Under the pieces are notes generated by a model. It had not been told where the DNA came from and did no database searches. It saw nothing but the letters and a program-made list of their open reading frames with translations. A stretch of DNA of 64,000 nt from Streptomyces sp. BA2 (GTDB taxonomy: Bacteria; Actinomycetota; Actinomycetes; Streptomycetales; Streptomycetaceae). The stretch is taken from NCBI RefSeq assembly GCF_009769735.1, contig NZ_WSRO01000002.1, forward strand, positions 5,530,001-5,594,000, read 5' to 3'. The position numbers and the translations under genes were made by a program. Positions 39,293 to 48,573 of this stretch are shown one piece after another (the stretch's first letter is position 1; every line of letters starts with the position of its first letter).

Positions 39293-39661
39293 GTGATCCA
39301 GCAGGAGTCGCGACTGCGCGTCGCCGACAACACGGGTGCGAAGGAAATTCTCACCATCCGTGTTCTCGGTGGCTCGGGTCGCCGCTACGCGGGCATCGGT
39401 GACGTCATCGTCGCCACCGTCAAGGACGCGATCCCCGGTGGCAACGTGAAGAAGGGTGACGTCGTCAAGGCGGTCATCGTTCGCACCGTCAAGGAGCGCC
39501 GCCGTCCCGACGGCTCGTACATCCGCTTCGACGAGAACGCCGCCGTCATTCTGAAGAACGACGGCGACCCTCGCGGCACCCGTATCTTCGGCCCGGTGGG
39601 CCGTGAGCTGCGCGAGAAGAAGTTCATGAAGATCATCTCGCTCGCGCCGGAGGTGCTGTAA
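39293..39661 (+). CDS. rplN: 50S ribosomal protein L14
   Basis: 122 residues from GTG with CAGGAGA upstream. [17 protein letters not shown] and [21 protein letters not shown] are the family signature. L14 forms intersubunit bridges and is the docking site of the silencing factor RsfS. First gene of the spc-type block; rplX follows after 2 nt. Confidence 0.99.
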   Translation: MIQQESRLRVADNTGAKEILTIRVLGGSGRRYAGIGDVIVATVKDAIPGGNVKKGDVVKAVIVRTVKERRRPDGSYIRFDENAAVILKNDGDPRGTRIFGPVGRELREKKFMKIISLAPEVL

Positions 39662-39663
39662 GC

Positions 39664-39987
39664 ATGAAGATCAAGAAGGGCGACCTGGTCCAGGTCATCA
39701 CCGGTAAGGACAAGGGCAAGCAGGGCAAGGTCATTGCCGCTTACCCGCGCGACGAGCGCGTCCTGGTCGAGGGTGTCAACCGGGTCAAGAAGCACACGAA
39801 GGCCGGCCCGACCGCCAGCGGTTCGCAGGCCGGCGGCATCGTGACCACCGAGGCCCCTGTCCACGTCTCCAACGTCCAGCTGGTCGTGGAGAAGGACGGC
39901 AACAAGGTTGTCACGCGTGTCGGTTTCCGCTTCGACGATGACGGCAACAAGATCCGCGTTGCCAAGCGGACGGGTGAGGACATCTGA
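39664..39987 (+). CDS. rplX: 50S ribosomal protein L24
   Basis: 107 residues, ATG. KOW motif [20 protein letters not shown] at the N-terminus and [11 protein letters not shown] following. An assembly-initiating 23S protein near the exit port. TGATG overlap with rplE. Confidence 0.98.
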   Translation: MKIKKGDLVQVITGKDKGKQGKVIAAYPRDERVLVEGVNRVKKHTKAGPTASGSQAGGIVTTEAPVHVSNVQLVVEKDGNKVVTRVGFRFDDDGNKIRVAKRTGEDI

Positions 39988-40544
39988 TGACGACCACCAC
40001 CAGCCCGCGTCTGAAGACGAAGTACCGCGAGGAGATCGCGGCGAAGCTGCAGGAAGAGTTCTCGTACGAGAACGTCATGCAGACGCCGGGCCTCGTCAAG
40101 ATCGTGGTCAACATGGGTGTCGGCGACGCCGCCCGTGACTCGAAGCTCATGGACGGTGCCGTCCGTGACCTGACCACCATCACGGGTCAGAAGCCGGCCA
40201 TCACGAAGGCCCGGAAGTCCATCGCGCAGTTCAAGCTGCGCGAGGGTCAGCCGATCGGCTGCCACGTCACGCTCCGTGGCGACCGCATGTGGGAGTTCCT
40301 GGACCGCACCCTGTCGCTCGCGCTTCCGCGCATCCGCGACTTCCGTGGTCTGTCCCCCAAGCAGTTCGACGGCCGTGGCAACTACACCTTCGGTCTCACG
40401 GAGCAGGTCATGTTCCACGAGATCGACCAGGACAAGATCGACCGCGTCCGGGGTATGGACATCACCGTGGTCACCACGGCGACCAACGACGCTGAGGGCC
40501 GTGCCCTTCTCCGTCACCTCGGCTTCCCCTTCAAGGAGGCGTAA
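39987..40544 (+). CDS. rplE: 50S ribosomal protein L5
   Basis: 185 residues, ATG overlapping the rplX stop. [35 protein letters not shown] and [20 protein letters not shown] are conserved. L5 binds 5S rRNA and contacts the P-site tRNA. 5 nt before rpsN. Confidence 0.99.
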   Translation: MTTTTSPRLKTKYREEIAAKLQEEFSYENVMQTPGLVKIVVNMGVGDAARDSKLMDGAVRDLTTITGQKPAITKARKSIAQFKLREGQPIGCHVTLRGDRMWEFLDRTLSLALPRIRDFRGLSPKQFDGRGNYTFGLTEQVMFHEIDQDKIDRVRGMDITVVTTATNDAEGRALLRHLGFPFKEA

Positions 40545-40549
40545 GCGAG

Positions 40550-40735
40550 ATGGCGAAGAAGGCTCTTATTGCCAAGGCTGCTCGTAAGCCCAAGTTCGGT
40601 GTGCGCGGCTACACCCGCTGCCAGCGCTGCGGCCGTCCGCACTCCGTGTACCGCAAGTTCGGCCTGTGCCGCGTCTGCCTTCGTGAGATGGCTCACCGTG
40701 GCGAGCTGCCGGGCGTGACCAAGAGCTCCTGGTAA
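40550..40735 (+). CDS. rpsN: 30S ribosomal protein S14, zinc-binding (S14Z) type
   Basis: 61 residues. The short C+ form carries CQRC...CRVC zinc knuckles (CxxC-x12-CxxC), against the longer zinc-free paralogue induced by zinc starvation under Zur. Its presence in the main operon implies that the zinc-free copy, if any, lies elsewhere. S14 binds 16S helices in the head. Confidence 0.98.
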   Translation: MAKKALIAKAARKPKFGVRGYTRCQRCGRPHSVYRKFGLCRVCLREMAHRGELPGVTKSSW

Positions 40736-40765
40736 TTCCCCTCTGTCCTTAGGGACTTGGGAATT
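40734..40765 (+). terminator. Hairpin after rpsN
   Basis: AATTCCC (40734-40740) pairs with GGGAATT (40759-40765), with an inner GTCC/GGAC stem. It starts at the rpsN stop and opens a 224-nt gap before rpsH. No T-run follows. It may be a processing or partial termination site. I see no clear promoter in the rest of the gap. Confidence 0.5.
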
Positions 40766-40959
40766 TCCGGACGCTCTCGGTAAGTATCTGGTCGGTAGGT
40801 GGCCCACCTCTCCATGGCTTAGGCTAGGAGGGTTGGGCGCCTGCCGCCCTGACCGACTTACTACGCCGTAGGTCCCCGCGCCGCACCCGTCCCGCCTCTG
40901 AGTGGGGAGAGGGATGGCGCAGATAGGAAACCACGGCGAGAGAGGCCGAAGGCCAATTC

Positions 40960-41358
40960 ATGACCATGACTGATCCGATCGCGGACATGCTGACTCGTCT
41001 GCGTAACGCGAACTCGGCGTACCACGACTCCGTGGCGATGCCGCACAGCAAGATCAAGTCTCACATCGCGGAGATCCTCCAGCAGGAGGGCTTCATCACG
41101 GGCTGGAAGACCGAGGACGCCGAGGTCGGCAAGAACCTCGTCCTCGAGCTGAAGTTCGGCCCGAACCGTGAGCGCTCCATCGCGGGCATCAAGCGGATCT
41201 CCAAGCCCGGTCTCCGGGTTTACGCGAAGTCCACCAACCTGCCGAAGGTGCTCGGCGGCCTGGGCGTGGCGATCATCTCCACGTCCCACGGTCTGCTCAC
41301 CGGCCAGCAGGCAGGCAAGAAGGGCGTAGGTGGGGAAGTCCTCGCCTACGTCTGGTAG
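40960..41358 (+). CDS. rpsH: 30S ribosomal protein S8
   Basis: 132 residues, ATG ([17 protein letters not shown]); the second ATG, two codons in, is also possible. C-terminal [16 protein letters not shown] with the 16S-binding SxSxG-type loop. S8 represses the spc operon in E. coli by mimicry of its 16S site. It follows a 224-nt leader. Confidence 0.98.
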   Translation: MTMTDPIADMLTRLRNANSAYHDSVAMPHSKIKSHIAEILQQEGFITGWKTEDAEVGKNLVLELKFGPNRERSIAGIKRISKPGLRVYAKSTNLPKVLGGLGVAIISTSHGLLTGQQAGKKGVGGEVLAYVW

Positions 41359-41379
41359 TCGGGAACGGAGGAATAGCTA

Positions 41380-41919
41380 ATGTCGCGTATTGGCAAGCTC
41401 CCCATCACGGTTCCCGCCGGCGTGGACGTCACCATCGACGGCCGGACGGTCTCGGTTAAGGGTCCCAAGGGCTCCCTTTCCCACACCGTTGTCGCGCCGA
41501 TCGACATCGCTAAGGGTGAGGACGGCGTCCTGAACGTCACCCGCCCGAACGACGAGCGTCAGAACAAGGCCCTGCACGGCCTGTCCCGCACGCTGGTGGC
41601 GAACATGATCACCGGCGTGACCACGGGTTACGTGAAGAAGCTCGAGATCAGCGGTGTCGGTTACCGCGTCCTCGCGAAGGGCTCCAACCTGGAGTTCTCG
41701 CTGGGTTACAGCCACCCGATCCTGGTCGAGGCCCCCGAGGGCATCACCTTCAAGGTGGAGTCCGCGACCAAGCTTTCGGTCGAGGGCATCGACAAGCAGA
41801 AGGTCGGCGAGGTTGCGGCCAACATCCGCAAGCTGCGCAAGCCCGACCCGTACAAGGCCAAGGGCGTCAAGTACGAGGGCGAAGTCATCCGGCGCAAGGT
41901 CGGAAAGGCAGGTAAGTAA
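41380..41919 (+). CDS. rplF: 50S ribosomal protein L6
   Basis: 179 residues, ATG with ACGGAGGAA upstream. Two homologous RNA-binding domains ([31 protein letters not shown]) and the C-terminal [19 protein letters not shown] signature. L6 contacts the sarcin-ricin loop region. 3 nt before rplR. Confidence 0.99.
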   Translation: MSRIGKLPITVPAGVDVTIDGRTVSVKGPKGSLSHTVVAPIDIAKGEDGVLNVTRPNDERQNKALHGLSRTLVANMITGVTTGYVKKLEISGVGYRVLAKGSNLEFSLGYSHPILVEAPEGITFKVESATKLSVEGIDKQKVGEVAANIRKLRKPDPYKAKGVKYEGEVIRRKVGKAGK

Positions 41920-41922
41920 GCC

Positions 41923-42306
41923 ATGGCATACGGTGTGAAGATCGCCAAGGGCGACGCTTACAAGCGTGCCGCCAAGGCCCGCCGCCACATCCGCATCCGC
42001 AAGAACGTGTCGGGTACGGCGGAGCGTCCGCGCCTCGTCGTGACTCGCTCGAACCGCAACATCGTTGCTCAGGTCATCGACGACCTCAAGGGTCACACCC
42101 TTGCGTCGGCGTCGACCCTGGACGCGACGATCCGCGGTGGCGAGGCCGACAAGTCCGCGCAGGCCAAGCAGGTCGGCGCGCTCGTCGCCGAGCGTGCCAA
42201 GGCTGCGGGTGTCGAGGCCGTCGTGTTCGACCGCGGTGGCAACAAGTACGCCGGGCGCATTGCCGCTCTGGCGGACGCCGCCCGCGAAGCCGGGCTGAAG
42301 TTCTAA
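41923..42306 (+). CDS. rplR: 50S ribosomal protein L18
   Basis: 127 residues, [23 protein letters not shown] is the 5S rRNA-binding N-terminus; [19 protein letters not shown] and AAREAGLKF are standard. It brings 5S rRNA into the 50S subunit with L5. rpsE follows after 46 nt. Confidence 0.99.
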   Translation: MAYGVKIAKGDAYKRAAKARRHIRIRKNVSGTAERPRLVVTRSNRNIVAQVIDDLKGHTLASASTLDATIRGGEADKSAQAKQVGALVAERAKAAGVEAVVFDRGGNKYAGRIAALADAAREAGLKF

Positions 42307-42352
42307 GCCCCGGTTCCGGAGCTAGCGGACGTAACAGAGAGAGGTAATTCCA

Positions 42353-42955
42353 ATGGCTGGACCCCAGCGCCGCGGGAGCGGTGCCGGTGGCGGCGAGCGG
42401 CGGGACCGGAAGGGTCGCGACGGTGGCGCTGCCGCCGAGAAGACCGCATACGTTGAGCGCGTTGTCGCGATCAACCGTGTCGCCAAGGTTGTCAAGGGTG
42501 GTCGCCGCTTCAGCTTCACCGCGCTGGTCGTGGTGGGCGACGGTGACGGCACCGTAGGTGTCGGATACGGCAAGGCCAAGGAAGTTCCCGCGGCCATCGC
42601 CAAGGGCGTTGAAGAGGCCAAGAAGAACTTCTTCAAGGTTCCGCGTATCCAGGGCACCATCCCGCACCCGATCACGGGCGAGAAGGCCGCGGGCGTCGTC
42701 CTGCTCAAGCCTGCTTCCCCCGGTACCGGTGTTATCGCCGGTGGCCCGGTGCGTGCGGTGCTCGAGTGCGCCGGCGTTCACGACATCCTGTCGAAGTCGC
42801 TCGGTTCGTCGAACGCGATCAACATCGTGCACGCGACCGTGGCGGCCCTCAAGGGCCTGCAGCGTCCCGAGGAGATCGCGGCTCGCCGTGGTCTGCCCCT
42901 CGAGGACGTGGCCCCCGCGGCTCTGCTGCGTGCACGTGCCGGGGCGGGTGCGTAA
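42353..42955 (+). CDS. rpsE: 30S ribosomal protein S5
   Basis: 200 residues. The first 30 are a Gly/Arg-rich extension ([18 protein letters not shown]). The double-stranded RNA-binding-like domain ([19 protein letters not shown]) holds the spectinomycin-contact loop VVKGGRR in wild-type form. S5 secures decoding accuracy. TAATG overlap with rpmD. Confidence 0.99.
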   Translation: MAGPQRRGSGAGGGERRDRKGRDGGAAAEKTAYVERVVAINRVAKVVKGGRRFSFTALVVVGDGDGTVGVGYGKAKEVPAAIAKGVEEAKKNFFKVPRIQGTIPHPITGEKAAGVVLLKPASPGTGVIAGGPVRAVLECAGVHDILSKSLGSSNAINIVHATVAALKGLQRPEEIAARRGLPLEDVAPAALLRARAGAGA

Positions 42956-43137
42956 TGGCTCGCCTCAAGGTCACGCAGACGAAGTCGTACATCGGCAGCA
43001 AGCAGAACCACCGCGACACGCTGCGTTCGCTTGGCCTCAAGCGGGTCAACGACGTGGTCGTCAAGGAAGACCGCCCCGAGTTCCGCGGAATGGTGCACAC
43101 CGTCCGCCACCTCGTGACGGTTGAGGAGGTCGACTGA
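42955..43137 (+). CDS. rpmD: 50S ribosomal protein L30
   Basis: 60 residues from the ATG at 42955, overlapping the rpsE TAA. Starts [31 protein letters not shown] is the family core. One nucleotide separates it from rplO. Confidence 0.98.
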   Translation: MARLKVTQTKSYIGSKQNHRDTLRSLGLKRVNDVVVKEDRPEFRGMVHTVRHLVTVEEVD

Positions 43138-43138
43138 C

Positions 43139-43594
43139 ATGGCGGAGCAGAACCCGCTGAAGGTCCACAACCTCCGGCCCGCCCCGGGCGCCAAGACCGC
43201 CAAGACCCGTGTGGGTCGTGGTGAGGCGTCCAAGGGTAAGACCGCTGGTCGTGGTACCAAGGGCACCAAGGCCCGTTACCAGGTTCCGGAGCGCTTCGAG
43301 GGCGGGCAGATGCCCCTCCACATGCGTCTCCCGAAGCTCAAGGGCTTCAAGAACCCGTTCAAGACCGAGTTCCAGGTCGTGAACCTCGACAAGCTGAGCG
43401 CGCTGTTCCCCGAGGGTGGCGAGGTCACCGTCGAGGCCCTCGTGGCCAAGGGTGCGGTTCGCAAGAACAGCCTCGTCAAGGTCCTCGGCCAGGGTGAGGT
43501 CACCGTGGCGCTGCAGGTGACGGTTGACGCCGTCTCCGGCTCCGCCAAGGAGAAGATCACCGCCGCCGGCGGTACCGTCACCGAGCTCGTCTGA
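43139..43594 (+). CDS. rplO: 50S ribosomal protein L15
   Basis: 151 residues from the ATG at 43139, with GAGGAGG upstream inside rpmD. The basic N-terminus ([20 protein letters not shown]) is followed by [19 protein letters not shown] and the C-terminal [16 protein letters not shown] late assembly 23S protein. A 17-bp terminator follows, so secY probably has its own promoter. Confidence 0.98.
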   Translation: MAEQNPLKVHNLRPAPGAKTAKTRVGRGEASKGKTAGRGTKGTKARYQVPERFEGGQMPLHMRLPKLKGFKNPFKTEFQVVNLDKLSALFPEGGEVTVEALVAKGAVRKNSLVKVLGQGEVTVALQVTVDAVSGSAKEKITAAGGTVTELV

Positions 43595-43627
43595 ATTCTT
43601 CAGGCCACTCGATGACTTGAGCGATTC

Positions 43628-43667
43628 CCAGCCGGGGATGCCCCACAAAAGGGGCATCCCCGGTTGG
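43628..43667 (+). terminator. Strong terminator after rplO
   Basis: A 17-bp stem (43628-43644 with 43651-43667, one G-T pair) and ACAAAA loop, with a weak TCGTTCCT tail. It separates the spc-type block from secY-adk-map. Confidence 0.85.
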
Positions 43668-43818
43668 TCGTTCCTAGGGGGGCACGGTCGCCGGTAAGGT
43701 GGCGTGCACTGTCTAAGCTCCGTGCGGTCTGCCCGTGCGGTTTTTGTGACTGATACGTATTCGTCATTCCTCAGACCACTACCTCTGACGCACGCGCGCG
43801 GGGGTCGCAGGAGGCACC

Positions 43819-45132
43819 GTGCTCACCGCGTTCGCCCGGGCGTTCAAGACGCCCGACCTGCGCAAGAAGCTGCTCTTCACTCTCGGCATCATCGTGATCT
43901 ACCGGCTCGGAACGCACATTCCGATCCCGGGCGTGAGCTATAAAAACGTCCAGGTATGTATGGACCAGGCCAACTCCAACCAGGGGTTGTTCGGTCTGGT
44001 CAACATGATGAGTGGCGGGGCGCTGCTGCAGATCACGATCTTCGCGCTCGGCATCATGCCGTACATCACGGCGAGCATCATCTTGCAGCTGCTGACCGTG
44101 GTGATCCCGCGGCTCGAGGCGCTCAAGAAGGAGGGCCAGGCCGGCACGGCGAAGATCACGCAGTACACGCGTTATCTCACCGTCGCGCTCGCGATCCTCC
44201 AGGGCACCGGCCTCGTGGCCACCGCACGCACGGGCTCGCTGTTCTCCGGCTGTCCCGTCGCCACCGAGATCGTGCCGGACCAGTCCATCTTCGTGACCGT
44301 CACCATGGTCATCACGATGACCGCGGGCACGGCCTGCGTCATGTGGCTCGGTGAGCTGATCACCGACCGCGGCATCGGCAACGGCATGTCGATCCTGATG
44401 TTCATCTCGATCGCCGCGACCTTCCCGAGCGCCCTGTGGGCGATCAAGAAGCAGGGCTCGCTGGCCGACGGCTGGATCGAGTTCGGCACCGTCATCGCGG
44501 TCGGTCTCGTCATGGTCGGTCTGGTCGTCTTCGTGGAGCAGGCTCAGCGCCGCATTCCGGTCCAGTACGCGAAGCGCATGATCGGCCGCCGGTCCTACGG
44601 CGGTACGTCGACGTACATTCCGCTGAAGGTCAATCAGGCGGGCATCATCCCTGTGATCTTCGCCTCTTCGCTGCTCTATATCCCCGCTCTCGTCGCCCAG
44701 TTCGCGGGTGGCAACTCCGGGTGGAAGCAGTGGATCGAGGCGAACCTGACCAAGGGCGACCACCCGATTTACATCGCGACGTACTTCTTGTTGATCGTGT
44801 TCTTCGCCTTCTTCTACGTGGCTATCTCGTTCAACCCCGAGGAAGTCGCGGACAACATGAAGAAGTATGGTGGCTTCATCCCGGGCATCCGGGCTGGCCG
44901 TCCGACCGCTGAGTACTTGAGCTACGTACTCAACCGGATCACGTGGCCGGGCTCGCTGTATCTGGGTCTGATCGCTCTCGTACCGACGATGGCGTTGGTG
45001 GGCTTCGGCGCGAACCAGAACTTCCCGTTCGGCGGGACAAGCATCCTGATCATCGTGGGTGTGGGTCTGGAGACCGTGAAGCAGATCGAGAGCCAGCTCC
45101 AGCAGCGCAATTACGAAGGGTTCCTCCGCTGA
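43819..45132 (+). CDS. secY: Preprotein translocase subunit SecY
   Basis: 437 residues from GTG with CAGGAGGCACC upstream. Ten transmembrane helices; LGTHIPIPGV, the plug region GGALLQITIFALGIMPYI and the cytosolic loops IPVQYAKRMIG and NPEEVADNMKKYGGFIPG needed for SecA and ribosome binding are intact. Forms the protein-conducting channel with SecE and SecG. TGATG overlap with adk. Confidence 0.99.
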   Translation: MLTAFARAFKTPDLRKKLLFTLGIIVIYRLGTHIPIPGVSYKNVQVCMDQANSNQGLFGLVNMMSGGALLQITIFALGIMPYITASIILQLLTVVIPRLEALKKEGQAGTAKITQYTRYLTVALAILQGTGLVATARTGSLFSGCPVATEIVPDQSIFVTVTMVITMTAGTACVMWLGELITDRGIGNGMSILMFISIAATFPSALWAIKKQGSLADGWIEFGTVIAVGLVMVGLVVFVEQAQRRIPVQYAKRMIGRRSYGGTSTYIPLKVNQAGIIPVIFASSLLYIPALVAQFAGGNSGWKQWIEANLTKGDHPIYIATYFLLIVFFAFFYVAISFNPEEVADNMKKYGGFIPGIRAGRPTAEYLSYVLNRITWPGSLYLGLIALVPTMALVGFGANQNFPFGGTSILIIVGVGLETVKQIESQLQQRNYEGFLR

Positions 45133-45785
45133 TGCGAATCGTCCTCGTCGGGCCGCCCGGTGCGGGCAAGGGAACGCAGGCCGCGTTCCTCGCCAAGAAC
45201 CTGAAGATTCCGCACATCTCCACGGGCGACCTGTTCCGCGCCAACATCAGCCAGGGCACGGAGCTGGGCAAGCAGGCGAAGGCCTTCATGGACGCCGGCA
45301 ACCTCGTCCCCGACGAGGTCACCATCGGCATGGCCCACGACCGCATGACGCAGCCGGACGCCGAGAACGGCTTCCTGCTCGACGGCTTCCCGCGGAACGT
45401 GTCGCAGGCCGAGGCCCTGGACGAGTCGCTCAAGGCGGACGGCCAGAAGCTCGACGCGGTGCTCGACCTCGAGGTCCCCGAGGACGAGGTGGTCAAGCGC
45501 ATCGCCGGCCGCCGCATCTGCCGGAACGATTCCAGCCACGTCTTCCACGTGACGTACAGCAAGCCGAAGACCGAGGGCGTCTGTGACGTCTGCGGCGGCG
45601 AGCTCTACCAGCGCGGTGACGACCAGGAAGAGACCGTGCGCAAGCGTCTCGACGTGTACCACCGCGAGACCGAGCCGATCATCGACCACTACAAGGCCCA
45701 GGGTCTTGTGGTCACGATCTCCGCGCTCGGCAAGGTGGACGAGGTCACCAAGCGCGCGATGGACGCCCTCAAGGGCGACAAGTAG
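45132..45785 (+). CDS. adk: Adenylate kinase
   Basis: 217 residues from the ATG at 45132, overlapping the secY stop. P-loop GPPGAGKGTQ (residues 7-16), STGDLFR (AMP-binding) and DGFPRNVSQAE are present. The long-form LID has a cysteine pattern C-x5-H and CDVC, so possibly zinc-binding. Converts ATP + AMP to 2 ADP. Gene order secY-adk-map is classical. Confidence 0.98.
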   Translation: MRIVLVGPPGAGKGTQAAFLAKNLKIPHISTGDLFRANISQGTELGKQAKAFMDAGNLVPDEVTIGMAHDRMTQPDAENGFLLDGFPRNVSQAEALDESLKADGQKLDAVLDLEVPEDEVVKRIAGRRICRNDSSHVFHVTYSKPKTEGVCDVCGGELYQRGDDQEETVRKRLDVYHRETEPIIDHYKAQGLVVTISALGKVDEVTKRAMDALKGDK

Positions 45786-45906
45786 CACGTAGCCAGTACG
45801 CTGTCTCGGCCGCGGTGCCCCTCGGGGGACCGCGGCCGTAGTGTTGTGTACGTAGCGGTTACGTGCGTAGCCGGTTGTTGGACGGATGACGGAGAGCGGA
45901 AGCCCC

Positions 45907-46743
45907 ATGGTGCAGATCAAGACCCCCGAGCAGATCGCGAAGATGCGTGAGGCGGGCCTTGTCGTCGCCGCCATCCACGCCGCGACGCGCGAGGCGGCGG
46001 TGCCGGGTGCCACCACGAAGGACCTGGACGACGTCGCCCGCAAGGTGATCGCCGAGCACGGCGCGAAGTCGAACTTCCTCGGGTACGGCGGCTTTCCCGC
46101 GACGATCTGCACCTCGGTCAACGAGGTCGTCGTACACGGCATCCCGGACGACAAGACCGTCCTGAAGGACGGCGACATCATCTCGATCGACGCGGGCGCG
46201 ATCATCGACGGCTGGCACGGTGACGCGGCGTACACCGCGTTCGTGGGCACCGGTCACGCCCCGGAGCTCGTGGAGCTCTCCCGGGTGACCGAGGAGTCGA
46301 TGTGGGCCGGCCTGGCCGCCATGAAGCAGGGCAACCGGCTCGTGGACATCTCCCGCGCGGTCGAGACGTACATCCGCCGCCAGCCGAAGCCCGGCGGCGG
46401 CAAGTACGGCATCGTCGAGGACTACGGCGGCCACGGCATCGGCACCGAGATGCACATGGACCCGCACGTCCTGAACTACGTCGAGCGCCGCCGCGGCAAG
46501 GGCCCCAAGCTGGTCCCCGGCCTCTGCCTCGCCATCGAGCCCATGGTCTCCCTCGGTACCCCGCGCACGGAGGTCCTGGAGGATGACTGGACGGTCATCA
46601 CGACGGACGGCACCTGGTCGTCCCACTGGGAGCACTCCATCGCGCTGACGGAGGAGGGCCCGATCGTCCTCACGTCTCCTGACTGCGGCAAGGCGAAGCT
46701 GGCGGAGTACGGCGTTACTGTCGCTCCTGACCCGCTGGGCTGA
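45907..46743 (+). CDS. map: Methionine aminopeptidase, type I
   Basis: 278 residues from the ATG at 45907, placed 6 nt after GGAAG; an in-frame ATG at 45886 is less likely. The dinuclear metal ligands lie in SIDAGAIIDGWHGDAAYT (two Asp), GGHGIGTEMH (His), IEPMVSLG (Glu) and the C-terminal HWEHSIAL (Glu). Removes the initiator methionine during translation. 121 nt after adk. Confidence 0.97.
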   Translation: MVQIKTPEQIAKMREAGLVVAAIHAATREAAVPGATTKDLDDVARKVIAEHGAKSNFLGYGGFPATICTSVNEVVVHGIPDDKTVLKDGDIISIDAGAIIDGWHGDAAYTAFVGTGHAPELVELSRVTEESMWAGLAAMKQGNRLVDISRAVETYIRRQPKPGGGKYGIVEDYGGHGIGTEMHMDPHVLNYVERRRGKGPKLVPGLCLAIEPMVSLGTPRTEVLEDDWTVITTDGTWSSHWEHSIALTEEGPIVLTSPDCGKAKLAEYGVTVAPDPLG

Positions 46744-46790
46744 ACCCGCCTGCGCTGGACGGGACGCCTGTCTCGTCGGTACCCGCAGCG

Positions 46791-46824
46791 GTGGGCTGTG
46801 CCCACCCGTTCCGCCCTGCGGAAC
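46791..46824 (+). terminator. Tandem hairpins after map
   Basis: GTGGGC-TGT-GCCCAC (46791-46805) is followed directly by GTTCCGC-CCT-GCGGAAC (46808-46824). No T-run. They lie 48 nt after the map stop and probably end the secY-adk-map unit. The gap continues to infA; a TAGACT at 46920-46925 is a possible -10 for infA without a clear -35. Confidence 0.6.
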
Positions 46825-47005
46825 GCCTGCCCACAGCGGGAGCGGTGCGGACGCCGGGTGCTTAAGGATCATCCCGATGGGGCATTCTTCCTCGATTCGT
46901 CTTTCCGGGGTGCCTGACGTAGACTGACTCGTCGGCTCTCGTGCATCCGTGTGCCTGCATGCGGCGTACGAAGTCGATCAAGGTAGTCGATTCGAAGGGC
47001 AAAGC

Positions 47006-47227
47006 GTGGCCAAGAAGCAAGGTGCCATCGAGATCGAGGGCACTGTCGTTGAGTCTCTTCCGAACGCCATGTTCAAGGTTGAGCTCCAGAACGGCCACCA
47101 GGTCCTGGCACACATCAGCGGCAAGATGCGTATGCACTACATCCGCATCCTCCCTGACGACCGGGTCGTGGTGGAGTTGTCTCCGTACGACCTGACGCGT
47201 GGCCGGATCGTCTACCGGTACAAGTAG
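47006..47227 (+). CDS. infA: Translation initiation factor IF-1
   Basis: 73 residues from GTG with GAAGGGC upstream ([17 protein letters not shown]). OB fold; [20 protein letters not shown] and [15 protein letters not shown] are invariant. Binds the 30S A site at initiation. rpmJ follows after 58 nt with a CACCCCA/TGGGGTG hairpin at 47238-47257 between them. Confidence 0.99.
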   Translation: MAKKQGAIEIEGTVVESLPNAMFKVELQNGHQVLAHISGKMRMHYIRILPDDRVVVELSPYDLTRGRIVYRYK

Positions 47228-47285
47228 ATCTTGCCCGCACCCCATTCACGTGGGGTGATGGCACTGACCCGGAGAACCTCACCCA

Positions 47286-47399
47286 ATGAAGGTCAAGCCG
47301 AGCGTCAAGAAGATCTGCGACAAGTGCAGGGTGATCCGCCGTCACGGCCGGGTCATGATCATCTGCGACAACCCGCGCCACAAGCAGCGCCAGGGCTGA
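47286..47399 (+). CDS. rpmJ: 50S ribosomal protein L36, zinc-binding type
   Basis: 37 residues, [23 protein letters not shown] then [17 protein letters not shown]. Zinc ligands are C11, C14, C27 and H32, so this is the C+ form. GGAGAACC lies upstream. Placement between infA and rpsM is universal in this operon. Confidence 0.98.
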   Translation: MKVKPSVKKICDKCRVIRRHGRVMIICDNPRHKQRQG

Positions 47400-47480
47400 C
47401 GCACGACTGCAGTTCGCAGATTTTCGCGCGACGCACGTAAAGCACATGTGCAGGACCCGTCCCTCTTCAGTGATGGAGGG

Positions 47481-47505
47481 CGACACCCCCGGTCGGAGGC
47501 CGGGG
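47481..47505 (+). promoter_or_regulatory. Leader element before rpsM, partly like the rpsL/rpsJ motif
   Basis: CGACACCCCCGG-TCGGAGG-CCGGGG: a CGACAC box and NCCCG start as in the rpsL and rpsJ leaders, then a 6-bp CCCCGG/CCGGGG hairpin with a different sequence. It ends 73 nt before rpsM. A second imperfect hairpin, CCCAGG/CCTGGG, follows at 47507-47536. Confidence 0.4.
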
Positions 47506-47578
47506 ACCCAGGATGTACCTCGTACGGCACCTGGGACCGGTCCTGCTGAAGACCTCCGAAAATCAACAGGAGCCTTGA

Positions 47579-47959
47579 ATGGCACGCCTTGAAGGTGTTG
47601 ACCTCCCGCGCGATAAGCGTGTTGAGGTTGCCCTCACGTACGTGTTCGGCATTGGCCGCACGCTGTCCCAGCAGACGCTGGACGCCACCGGTGTGGACCG
47701 CAACACCCGTGTTCGCGATCTGTCCGAAGAGGACATGATCAAGATCCGCGAGTACGTGGACGCCAACATCCAGACCGAGGGTGACCTCCGTCGCGAGATC
47801 CAGGCCGACATCCGCCGCAAGGTCGAGATCGGTTGCTACCAGGGTCTTCGTCACCGTCGTGGCCTGCCCGTCCGCGGTCAGCGCACCAGCACCAACGCCC
47901 GCACCCGTAAGGGCCCGCGTCGCGCCATCGCCGGTAAGAAGAAGCCGGGCAAGAAGTAG
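47579..47959 (+). CDS. rpsM: 30S ribosomal protein S13
   Basis: 126 residues, ATG with CAGGAGCC upstream. [20 protein letters not shown] and the basic C-terminal tail [19 protein letters not shown] contacting the P-site tRNA. rpsK follows after 62 nt. rpsD (S4) is not in this cluster. Confidence 0.99.
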   Translation: MARLEGVDLPRDKRVEVALTYVFGIGRTLSQQTLDATGVDRNTRVRDLSEEDMIKIREYVDANIQTEGDLRREIQADIRRKVEIGCYQGLRHRRGLPVRGQRTSTNARTRKGPRRAIAGKKKPGKK

Positions 47960-48021
47960 TCCTCAGCGGTCGATCGACAGCTGTCGCTGCAGGACCGACC
48001 ACCTCGCGTAGGAGTTAATAG

Positions 48022-48426
48022 ATGCCCCCCAAGGGTCGTCAGGGCGCTGCCAAGAAGGTGCGCCGCAAGGAAAAGAAGAACGTCGCTCACGGGCACGCCC
48101 ACATCAAGAGCACGTTCAACAACACCATCGTCTCGATCACGGACCCCACGGGCAACGTGATCAGCTGGGCCTCCGCCGGCCACGTCGGCTTCAAGGGCTC
48201 GCGCAAGTCGACTCCGTTCGCCGCGCAGATGGCCGCCGAGTCGGCCGCGCGTCGCGCCCAGGAGCACGGCATGCGCAAGGTTGACGTCTTCGTGAAGGGC
48301 CCGGGTTCGGGTCGCGAGACCGCCATCCGTTCGCTTCAGGCGACCGGTCTTGAGGTCGGCTCGATCCAGGACGTCACCCCCACGCCGCACAACGGCTGCC
48401 GTCCCCCCAAGCGCCGTCGCGTCTGA
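48022..48426 (+). CDS. rpsK: 30S ribosomal protein S11
   Basis: 134 residues, ATG with GTAGGAG upstream. [19 protein letters not shown] and [18 protein letters not shown] are signatures. S11 forms the platform around the mRNA exit. A terminator-like hairpin lies between it and rpoA. Confidence 0.99.
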   Translation: MPPKGRQGAAKKVRRKEKKNVAHGHAHIKSTFNNTIVSITDPTGNVISWASAGHVGFKGSRKSTPFAAQMAAESAARRAQEHGMRKVDVFVKGPGSGRETAIRSLQATGLEVGSIQDVTPTPHNGCRPPKRRRV

Positions 48427-48453
48427 CGCACGTCGCTTGACTCAGGGATTTTC

Positions 48454-48485
48454 GGGCGGTGCGGCTCTCCGGAGCCGTACCGCCC
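48454..48485 (+). terminator. Hairpin between rpsK and rpoA
   Basis: 14-bp stem (48454-48467 with 48472-48485, one G-T pair) with a TCCG loop and no T-run. It may reduce read-through into rpoA. A TATACA at 48502-48507 downstream is a candidate -10 for an rpoA promoter. Confidence 0.7.
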
Positions 48486-48573
48486 GTACCCTTGTACTGC
48501 GTATACATCGGGCTACCGCCCGGTGGCATCAGGGCATCAAATAGTGGGTGCCCCTGACTGAAGGAAACACTTC

